NCBI GenBank assembly: GCA_023258655.1
Contig: JALQWO010000085.1
Span: 1-7,413, forward strand
DNA: 7,413 bases
Reading direction: 5' to 3'
Source of the DNA: Bacteroidia bacterium
GTDB taxonomy: Bacteria; Bacteroidota; Bacteroidia; NS11-12g; UBA955
Made by a program: the position numbers and the translations under genes. Shown here piece by piece: positions 1 through 4,927 of this stretch; the stretch's first letter is position 1; each line of letters begins with the position of its first letter. The notes under the pieces are model-generated. The model saw nothing but the letters and a program-made list of their open reading frames with translations. It did no database searches and was not told the origin of the DNA.

Positions 1-349
1 TGCCGCAGAACTTCACGCGATCAATGATCAATGTATTTTGGTCGGCGGCTTTGAGCACGTGGGTGTGTTGCCATGTTTTCAGCGGGTGGGGCAGAGAAAT
101 GCCTTCATCCCGAAACAGCCAATGCTTTTGGGTGTATCGATGTTGGGTGATGGCGCCATGCCAAGTTTGTGTCATTTTTCCGATGCCTACTTGGAACTTG
201 AGTTCATCTCCGCGGTGCTGTCCATCGTAGCGAATCAGCTGCATGGTCAACAAGGGCGGCTTCAATTTGAGCAGCAAATCCTCGTTGAATTGGTCGGCTA
301 CCTGATCGCGTTGGGCAGAAACCCGGGTGATAAACGTAAATTGCATCAT
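1..349 (-). CDS. SRPBCC-fold (START-like) protein, 3' part cut by window edge
   Basis: Read on the minus strand from the ATG at 349-347, this frame stays open to the window edge, giving 116 codons that begin MMQFTFITRV. Visible features are an N-terminal beta strand (FTFITRV), a helix rich in D/Q/E/L, then LKPPLLTMQLIRYDG, GDELKFQVG, a tryptophan (TWHGAI), WLFRDEG, PHPLKTWQHTHVL and DRVKF. This order resembles small single-domain SRPBCC proteins (about 150 residues) common in Bacteroidota, which bind hydrophobic ligands in a helix-grip fold; their cellular role is mostly unknown. The end of the domain lies outside the window. A second in-frame ATG follows at once (346-344), and an upstream in-frame ATG at 373-371 would add eight residues. 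The start at 349 fits the usual family N-terminus. No Shine-Dalgarno sequence is evident. The gene is divergent from the pterin genes. The family call is from remembered sequence pattern, without a search. Confidence 0.72.
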   Translation of the reverse strand, partial: MMQFTFITRVSAQRDQVADQFNEDLLLKLKPPLLTMQLIRYDGQHRGDELKFQVGIGKMTQTWHGAITQHRYTQKHWLFRDEGISLPHPLKTWQHTHVLKAADQNTLIIDRVKFCG

Positions 350-356
350 AGATTTG
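349..356 (+). promoter_or_regulatory. Possible Bacteroidota -7 box for the pterin operon
   Basis: TAGATTTG matches the Bacteroidota -7 consensus TAnnTTTG exactly. The expected -33 TTTG is poor: only TG at 328-329, 19 bases upstream, fits. If used, transcription would begin near 361-363, leaving a leader of about 55 bases before the ATG at 417. The box overlaps the first codon of the divergent SRPBCC gene. This is a weak call because half of the promoter is degenerate. Confidence 0.3.
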
Positions 357-416
357 TAGAATAAACAAACCATTTTCGATTTGTTTGGTTTAACTATCAC
401 TTCTTAGGATAATTAT

Positions 417-830
417 ATGTCGCACCGCGTAGCCGTCTACAGAACCGCCCACTTCAATGCCGCCCATCGATTGCATGTGCCGAGTTGGAGTGATGAACAA
501 AACAAGCAGTTCTTTGGACTCTGTAACAACGCCCATTACCATGGCCACAATTACGATTTGGAGGTGAGGGTAGAGGGTGAGGTAGACAGTGTAACAGGTT
601 ATCTGATTGATATGAAGTTAGTCAAGCAGTACATCGACGAGGAAGTGATTGAGCGATTTGATCACAAAAATTTAAATTTAGACACGGAGGAGTTTCGCGA
701 ATTGAATCCAACGGCCGAGAACATCGTATGGGTGATTTGGCAAAAGTTGCGTGCCCGCGTGCCCATGGAAATGAGTCTGAGTGTTCGATTGTACGAAACA
801 CCCCGTAATTTTGTAGAATTCAATGGATAA
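417..830 (+). CDS. queD: 6-pyruvoyl/6-carboxy-tetrahydropterin synthase family protein (QueD/PTPS)
   Basis: This 137-residue protein has a normal length for the family, which converts 7,8-dihydroneopterin triphosphate to 6-pyruvoyl-tetrahydropterin (PTPS) or 6-carboxy-tetrahydropterin (QueD, queuosine pathway) in the cytoplasm. The three zinc histidines are H17 (FNAAHRL) and H42/H44 (HGHNY). C36 in FGLCNNAH is the likely catalytic cysteine. D82-H83 (FDHKNLN) supplies the usual Asp/His pair, PTAEN at 98-102 is the conserved helix motif, and E127 (YETPRN) is the pterin-anchoring glutamate. The FGxCNNxxxHGHNY spacing looks more like animal-type PTPS than classical E. coli QueD. The start is supported by AGGA at 406-409, seven bases upstream, and by the family N-terminus. 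The end overlaps folE by 8 bases, so translation is probably coupled. No queE, queC or queF is in view, so queuosine versus another tetrahydropterin cannot be decided; the symbol follows family usage only. Confidence 0.9.
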   Translation: MSHRVAVYRTAHFNAAHRLHVPSWSDEQNKQFFGLCNNAHYHGHNYDLEVRVEGEVDSVTGYLIDMKLVKQYIDEEVIERFDHKNLNLDTEEFRELNPTAENIVWVIWQKLRARVPMEMSLSVRLYETPRNFVEFNG

Positions 831-1494
831 AAAACTAGCGAGCGAGCTGCTGAAGCAGTGGGAGGAGATGGGCGATTCGCACATTTCGGTAAAGCAAGAG
901 ACTCCTTTGCGTGAGGATGCCTTTGTGATGGACGATGCCTTGAAAATAGAGTTGATTGCCAAGCATTTCAAGGAAATCATGCATGTCTTGGGATTGGATT
1001 TGACCGATGAGAGTTTGCAGGGCACCCCATTGCGTGTGGCGAAAATGTTTGTGAATGAACATTTCAAGGGCTTGGATCCCAAGAACCGTCCAGAGCCGAC
1101 TTTGTTTGAGAATACCTACAAGTATTCTGAGATGTTGGTGGAGAAGAACATTCAATTTCACAGTACCTGTGAGCACCATTTCGTGCCCATTCATGGATTT
1201 GCCCATGTGGCGTATATCAGCGGTGGAAAGGTGATAGGATTGAGCAAATTGAACCGCATTGTGGATTATTATGCCCGCCGTCCGCAGGTACAGGAGCGCA
1301 TGACGGTACAAATTGCACAGGAGTTGAAGAAGGTGCTGGGCACGGAAGACGTGGCGGTGATTGTCGATGCCAAGCACATGTGTGTTGCTAGTAGGGGTAT
1401 CAAGGATACGAGCAGTAGCACGGTGACGAGCAGTTTTCACGGAAAGTTCTCGGATGCTTCAACACGTGCGGAGTTGTTGAAATATATTGGATAA
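823..1494 (+). CDS. folE: GTP cyclohydrolase I (type IA, zinc-dependent)
   Basis: This 223-residue cytoplasmic enzyme converts GTP to 7,8-dihydroneopterin triphosphate and formate, the first step for folate, tetrahydropterin and queuosine. Zinc ligands are C116 and H119 in STCEHHF plus C187 in KHMCV. H118 and H185 align with the catalytic histidines 112 and 179 of the E. coli enzyme. The signature GLSKLNRIVDYYARRPQVQE occupies about 139-158 and SRGIKDTSSSTVTSSF about 190-205; both belong to the pterin-binding pocket. The first 35 or so residues form a variable helical extension. Length and motifs indicate an intact enzyme. The start ATG lies within the last codons of the upstream synthase (ATGGATAA contains both the start and the upstream stop). 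That pairing places substrate maker and substrate user in one transcript. It is followed by the palindromic terminator at 1547-1584. Confidence 0.97.
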   Translation: MDKKLASELLKQWEEMGDSHISVKQETPLREDAFVMDDALKIELIAKHFKEIMHVLGLDLTDESLQGTPLRVAKMFVNEHFKGLDPKNRPEPTLFENTYKYSEMLVEKNIQFHSTCEHHFVPIHGFAHVAYISGGKVIGLSKLNRIVDYYARRPQVQERMTVQIAQELKKVLGTEDVAVIVDAKHMCVASRGIKDTSSSTVTSSFHGKFSDASTRAELLKYIG

Positions 1495-1546
1495 TCTCGA
1501 CGCATTGAATGGTTTGTTGCGATAGTGCATTGAACCACTGAGATAT

Positions 1547-1584
1547 AAAAGAAAAAAGCAGCGAATTCGCTGCTTTTTTCTTTT
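1547..1584. terminator. Bidirectional intrinsic terminator (38-bp perfect palindrome)
   Basis: The whole 38-base stretch equals its own reverse complement. A-rich and T-rich flanks surround the GC-containing core GCAGCG-AATT-CGCTGC (1557-1572). Read on either strand it gives a 6-bp GC-rich hairpin with an AATT loop followed by a run of U, the intrinsic terminator form. It lies 53 bases after the folE stop and 5 bases beyond the 3' end of the convergent tRNA-His, so it can end both transcripts. Confidence 0.88.
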
Positions 1585-1589
1585 TGGAG

Positions 1590-1664
1590 GGCGATTAACC
1601 GGGCTCGAACCGGCGACCCCTAGCGCCACAAGCTAGTGCTCTAACCAACTGAGCTATAACCGCC
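1590..1664 (-). tRNA. tRNA-His (anticodon GTG)
   Basis: The minus-strand sequence folds into a full cloverleaf. The acceptor is GCGGTTA pairing with TAATCGC, followed by T8-A9 and a D-stem of GCTC/GAGC. The anticodon stem is CTAGC/GCTAG with loop TTGTGGC, so the anticodon is GTG. The T-arm is GCCGG-TTCGAGC-CCGGT. An extra encoded G at 1664 (G-1) faces the C at discriminator position 73 (1590), which is the identity element of histidine tRNA. CCA is not encoded and would be added after transcription. A clear promoter lies just upstream and a palindromic terminator just downstream. Confidence 0.96.
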
Positions 1665-1677
1665 ATTTTGTGGGCTG

Positions 1678-1708
1678 CAAAGATAGTTATTTTTTGAATA
1701 ATTTTCAA
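1678..1708 (-). promoter_or_regulatory. Bacteroidota-type promoter of tRNA-His
   Basis: On the minus strand, TTG (1708-1706) is followed after 20 bases by TATCTTTG (1685-1678), an exact match to TAnnTTTG. The predicted start near 1671 would put a leader of only about 7 bases before the tRNA at 1664, as expected for a tRNA gene. Confidence 0.72.
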
Positions 1709-1742
1709 TTTCACCCAGAACCTTTGCAAAAATTGCCAATAA

Positions 1743-1774
1743 TTTGATGCGACGCTTTGGGCTATGTACTTTTG
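1743..1774 (+). promoter_or_regulatory. Bacteroidota-type promoter of the glycan gene cluster
   Basis: TTTG (1743-1746), a 20-base spacer, and TACTTTTG (1767-1774) match both the -33 and -7 consensus exactly. The predicted transcription start is about 1779-1782. It precedes an operon with overlapping genes and points away from the tRNA. The -7 box overlaps the first in-frame ATG (1764) of the downstream gene, which challenges that start codon. Some chance occurrence is possible because only about nine bases are specified. Confidence 0.6.
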
Positions 1775-3038
1775 TTTCGTGGGCAGTAGTAAATCCATAT
1801 GGTGGTTGGCCGGTTGGTTTCCAAATAGTTTGGATGAGCAGTCGGGTAATTTTATAGGTCGGCATGCTGCTGCCATGTCCGTCCACCAGCGGGCGCAGCC
1901 CGCTGGTGGACGGATTCGTGTCTTTCATTTTCCAGTGTATCGATTGTGGAAGGATTCGGTTCCGCGCAATGTGTTAGAAATCCCAGAAGTGCAGATTACT
2001 TGTACCCCAGTGGCACAGTTGCCTTGGGGTGGAGGGTTGTTTCGGGCGTTGAATTATGTCTACTATTGTTGGGTAGTGGGTGCTGCATTGAAAGCCGCTT
2101 TGGCCTCGGATGGAGTTCCTGATGGGGTGCATGTGCACGGGGGTGATAAAATAGCCCGGGTTATTCCGGCTTTATACAAACAATTTCGGCAGCGAGGTAG
2201 GGGTGCTGTGCCGCTGTGGTACACGGAGCATTGGGCGATTTTTAACGAGGTGGTTTCTGATGGGTTTGGCAAACGGGGGGCGATTTTTCGGCGGGATTAT
2301 TTAAGGCTTTGGGAAAAAGTGACGGTGGCAGCGCCAGTGAGCCTGTCATCGCAAAAGAGTATGCATGCCTATCTCGGTGGGGCCAAGCCCTTTGTGTTGT
2401 TTCGCAATGTGGTAGATACCCAGTTGTTTCGTCCAAGACATGCCGACGAGGAAAAGGATGCAACCATGCCATTTGCCTTTTTGCATGTTTCTTCCTTGGA
2501 GCCCAGAAAAAATGTTTTGGGGATGCTTAGGTCCTTTGCCGCACTCAAGCAAAAACATCCGGATTGGCACATGCAGTTTCGCATCGTGGGTGGTGGCAAC
2601 GAATTGTATTTGAGTCAGGCCCGAACGGCAGCATTGGGCTTGGGATTGCTTCACATATTCCAACCGAGTGTGGCCTTTTTTGGTCCAAGAGAGGCCGCTG
2701 ACGTGGCTTTTCAAATGCAATGTGCCGATGTGTTTGTGTTGTTTTCAGAAATGGAAAATGCACCTTGTGTGATTGCAGAGGCCCACTGTTGTGGACTCCC
2801 AGTGATTGCCTCTTCGGTGGCGGGGATACCTGAAATGATTCAGGACAACAATGGAATTTTGGTGGCTCCATCCGATGAGGTGGCATTGACAGCGGCTATG
2901 GAAAAGGCGTATTTGAATCATCAGGCTTGGAACAACGCGGACATAGCCGCGGAAGCAGCCAACAAATACAATCCCATGGCGGTGGCTGCCGTTCTGGATA
3001 AGTCTTACAAAAGCCTCATGGAGCCATGTGTGGAATAG
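1764..3038 (+). CDS. GT-B glycosyltransferase, family 4-like (Glycos_transf_1 domain)
   Basis: This 424-residue cytoplasmic or membrane-peripheral enzyme would transfer a sugar from a nucleotide-sugar to a lipid-linked glycan acceptor; neither sugar nor acceptor can be read from sequence. The N-terminal Rossmann half starts with SIWWLAGWFPNSLDEQSGNF (11-30) and FIGRH (30-34), typical of family 4. HVHGGDK lies at 123-129 and TEHW at 154-157. The C-terminal half has FLHVSSLEPRKN (239-250, with the donor-phosphate basic residues R248 and K249), FRIVGGG (272-278), FFGPRE (305-310) and the E-x7-E motif E331-ENAPCVIAE-E339, then GLPVIAS and GIPEMI. It looks intact. Start choice is uncertain: ATG 1764 is the only early ATG that keeps the first beta strand, but a promoter overlaps it, and GTG 1779 would also preserve the fold. 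A 17-bp perfect inverted repeat lies inside codons 39-50. Its 3' end overlaps the next gene by 13 bases. Confidence 0.9.
   Translation: MYFCFVGSSKSIWWLAGWFPNSLDEQSGNFIGRHAAAMSVHQRAQPAGGRIRVFHFPVYRLWKDSVPRNVLEIPEVQITCTPVAQLPWGGGLFRALNYVYYCWVVGAALKAALASDGVPDGVHVHGGDKIARVIPALYKQFRQRGRGAVPLWYTEHWAIFNEVVSDGFGKRGAIFRRDYLRLWEKVTVAAPVSLSSQKSMHAYLGGAKPFVLFRNVVDTQLFRPRHADEEKDATMPFAFLHVSSLEPRKNVLGMLRSFAALKQKHPDWHMQFRIVGGGNELYLSQARTAALGLGLLHIFQPSVAFFGPREAADVAFQMQCADVFVLFSEMENAPCVIAEAHCCGLPVIASSVAGIPEMIQDNNGILVAPSDEVALTAAMEKAYLNHQAWNNADIAAEAANKYNPMAVAAVLDKSYKSLMEPCVE
1878..1914. repeat. Intragenic GC-rich hairpin 1 (17-bp perfect arms, GCA loop)
   Basis: Left arm 1878-1894 (TCCGTCCACCAGCGGGC) and right arm 1898-1914 are exact reverse complements separated by GCA. 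It is translated in frame as part of SVHQRAQPAGGRI in the glycosyltransferase, between the first beta strand/helix and the next strand, away from catalytic motifs. The GC content is well above that of the surrounding gene. It has no T-run and lies in the gene's start region, so it is not a normal terminator. Confidence 0.9.
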
Positions 3039-4927
3039 CGGGTTGGGTAGATTACGGAGGAGTTTCTCCGGCAGAGATGCAATCTGTGGGCGATTTGTTT
3101 GTGGAAGCCCTGAAACACAGAGGACCCGATGGTTTTGGTGTTGAGGTCTTTGGTTCACTCGATGGATCTTCGGGTACGGAGAAAGAGGTAGCCCTTTTGG
3201 TGCATCGACGGTTGTCGATTTTGGGATTGGGAATCGCAGGTGCGCAACCCATGCTCAGTGCCGACAAGCGTTTTGCCATTAGCTTTAATGGCGAGATTTA
3301 CAATTACATCGAACTGGCCGAGAAACATGGATTGTCCATGGTGACAGGAACAGATACGGAAGTCTTGTTGCAAATGTGGCAACGATTTGGCATCGATTGT
3401 TTGTCCGAATTGGATGGTTTTTTTGCTTTTGCTGTTTGGGATGATCTGGAAAAAACACTCACTTTGGTGAGGGATCGCACAGGGGTGAAGCCCTTGTATT
3501 TTGCTTCGCGTGGTGATCAGTCGATTGGATTTGCTTCTGAGGACTTTGCCTTGGCGTCGGTCATGCAGCAGGTTGGCTTGGAAGCTTCATTGCATGCCAA
3601 GGCATTGATGGAGCACATAGCATTTGGACAAAGCGATGAATCTACGCTATTTCTGGGTATGGAATCTTTAAGTGCCGGTGAGATACTTTGTTGGGGCAGG
3701 GATGGACAGATTATGCGAAGGAAATGGCATCGTGGCGATTACATTCGTTTGGATGACGATGCCGCATGGATGTCACGCATGGAACTGAAACAGTCACCCG
3801 AAAAATACAGTGATTTGTTGCGTGCTCAAATCAAGTTCAGTATGAAGCGCAGGTTGCGCAGTGATGTGCCCTTGGGTTTTGCTGTGAGTGGAGGCATTGA
3901 TAGTGCCGCGTTGGTTGTGATGGCCAGGGAGTTGATGGGTAAGGAAGTTCATCTACACGCATTTTCGGTCATCTCTCCGGGTAGTGAATCTGATGAAAGT
4001 GCGTATCAAAAATCGGTGGTTGAGTCTGTAGGAGGCATTTGGCATACCGTGGATGTTTCGGAACTCAATGCCCATGATCTTCAACGGTATATTTTGGCTA
4101 CACACCGTATCCCCGTGGCTTGGAACAACCTGGCCCATTTTGCGTTGTGTGAGAAAGTGAGAGAAGCGGGGGTGAAGGTGTTGTTTAATGGTCAGGGAGC
4201 GGATGAGATTTTTGGGGGTTATCCCCACTACTATAAAGCGGCTTTTTGGTCGGAGCGCGGCCGGCTGTGGCCGGCGCGCGACAAATGGCCCATCGCATTT
4301 AAAGATGCAGGCAAGCAGTGGCTGAAGTCTCTTCTTGGAGTGTTGAAAGGAAAGATGCCCGAGGATTGCGTGGATACCCTGATGCGTGCGGATTATTACG
4401 GTCCCCGATTGAACCAATTGCTGCGCTTCGAAGACAGAAATGGAATGGCTTGCGGTTTGGAGTCGCGCAATCCCTTTGCCGATGATGTTGTTTTGGCGGA
4501 TGCTTGGTTGAATGCCTGGGGCGATGATGTGTGGAGTATCGAGGGTTCTTTGTCGTCCAAGCTGGTGGATGGTTATTCCAAGGGGTATTTGCGAAAAGCC
4601 ATGCAGGGATTGGTGCCTGAAGAGGTTTTATGGCGTACCGATAAAAAAGGATTTACAGTTCCTGCAGGGCGGTTGACATTGATGTCTTTGGATGTTTGGG
4701 AAAAGTGGATTTTGTCTGATTGGTTAGATCCGTTGGTGAGGCGCGGGCAGCGCCTATCGGCGCTGGCCCGCGCCCGGAAAATCTTGCCCCACGCCAATAA
4801 CCTCCCGCAAGAATACACTTCCATGCCCAAACTCACACCCAAACAAGAGGCCCTGCTGGCCCAGATTTTCCGGTGGACAGCTGTGGCATGCTTTCTTGAA
4901 ACCTTTCAACTCAATTATAAACCCTGA
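3026..4927 (+). CDS. asnB: Glutamine-hydrolysing asparagine synthase-type amidotransferase
   Basis: This 633-residue two-domain enzyme fits class II glutamine amidotransferases of the AsnB type, which hydrolyse glutamine and pass ammonia to an acyl-adenylate. The start is fixed by MCGIAG, since C2 becomes the N-terminal nucleophile. Glutaminase signatures include HRGPDG (31-36), HRRLSI (60-65), FNGEIYN (87-93) and GTDTE (108-112). The synthetase half has the PP-loop SGGIDS (288-293), NGQGADEIFGGY (388-399), RFEDRNGMA (467-475), SRNPFADD (480-487) and KGYLRKAM (519-526). All key residues are present. It overlaps the glycosyltransferase by 13 bases and the flippase by one. That setting suggests amidation of a sugar acid or other glycan component rather than free asparagine synthesis, as in other polysaccharide loci; this is inference, and housekeeping AsnB activity remains possible. 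Two GC-rich hairpins lie in its coding sequence. Confidence 0.93.
   Translation: MCGIAGWVDYGGVSPAEMQSVGDLFVEALKHRGPDGFGVEVFGSLDGSSGTEKEVALLVHRRLSILGLGIAGAQPMLSADKRFAISFNGEIYNYIELAEKHGLSMVTGTDTEVLLQMWQRFGIDCLSELDGFFAFAVWDDLEKTLTLVRDRTGVKPLYFASRGDQSIGFASEDFALASVMQQVGLEASLHAKALMEHIAFGQSDESTLFLGMESLSAGEILCWGRDGQIMRRKWHRGDYIRLDDDAAWMSRMELKQSPEKYSDLLRAQIKFSMKRRLRSDVPLGFAVSGGIDSAALVVMARELMGKEVHLHAFSVISPGSESDESAYQKSVVESVGGIWHTVDVSELNAHDLQRYILATHRIPVAWNNLAHFALCEKVREAGVKVLFNGQGADEIFGGYPHYYKAAFWSERGRLWPARDKWPIAFKDAGKQWLKSLLGVLKGKMPEDCVDTLMRADYYGPRLNQLLRFEDRNGMACGLESRNPFADDVVLADAWLNAWGDDVWSIEGSLSSKLVDGYSKGYLRKAMQGLVPEEVLWRTDKKGFTVPAGRLTLMSLDVWEKWILSDWLDPLVRRGQRLSALARARKILPHANNLPQEYTSMPKLTPKQEALLAQIFRWTAVACFLETFQLNYKP
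4255..4279. repeat. Intragenic GC-rich hairpin 2 (10-bp stem, one bulge)
   Basis: Arms 4255-4265 and 4270-4279 pair as GCCGGC/GCCGGC around a TGTG loop. They continue with four more pairs beyond a single bulged G at 4259. The region encodes ERGRLWPARD (about residues 410-419 of the amidotransferase), shortly after the GQGADE motif in a variable part of the family. All 21 paired or bulged stem bases are G or C. Confidence 0.75.
4740..4774. repeat. Intragenic GC-rich hairpin 3 (15-bp stem, TATC loop, one bulge)
   Basis: Left arm 4740-4754 pairs with 4759-4774 around a TATC tetraloop. One G on the right arm (4765 or 4766) is unpaired; otherwise the 15 pairs are perfect. It encodes RRGQRLSALARA (residues 572-583), a basic stretch between the synthetase core and the C-terminal helices of the amidotransferase. 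Like hairpins 1 and 2 it is far richer in GC than its surroundings and remains in frame. Confidence 0.86.

Noticed and set aside
19..32. Direct repeat GATCAAT-GATCAAT near the left edge.
   Set aside because: It falls inside the SRPBCC coding sequence, encodes an ordinary hydrophobic strand, and is too short to be meaningful.
38..364. Plus-strand open frame of 108 codons.
   Set aside because: It is a shadow of the minus-strand SRPBCC gene, whose translation shows a recognisable domain while the plus-strand translation does not.
363..386. A/T inverted repeat (AAACAAA and TTTGTTT, 10-base spacer) in the gap before the PTPS gene.
   Set aside because: Seven A/T-rich pairs in a low-complexity gap are easily due to chance. 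It has no terminator features or recognised operator, and no riboswitch pattern was found.
835..1440. Long minus-strand open frame of 201 codons opposite folE.
   Set aside because: Its protein is unlike any family I recognise, and the plus strand carries complete FolE motifs; long antisense frames often mirror real genes.
1595..1928. Minus-strand open frames covering the tRNA and the start of the glycosyltransferase.
   Set aside because: They run through a clear tRNA gene and its promoter, and their translations show no domain features.
2112..2140. Short near-palindrome GTGCATGTGCAC in the glycosyltransferase.
   Set aside because: Only five pairs, and it encodes the conserved VHVHG strand of the family, so protein constraint explains it.
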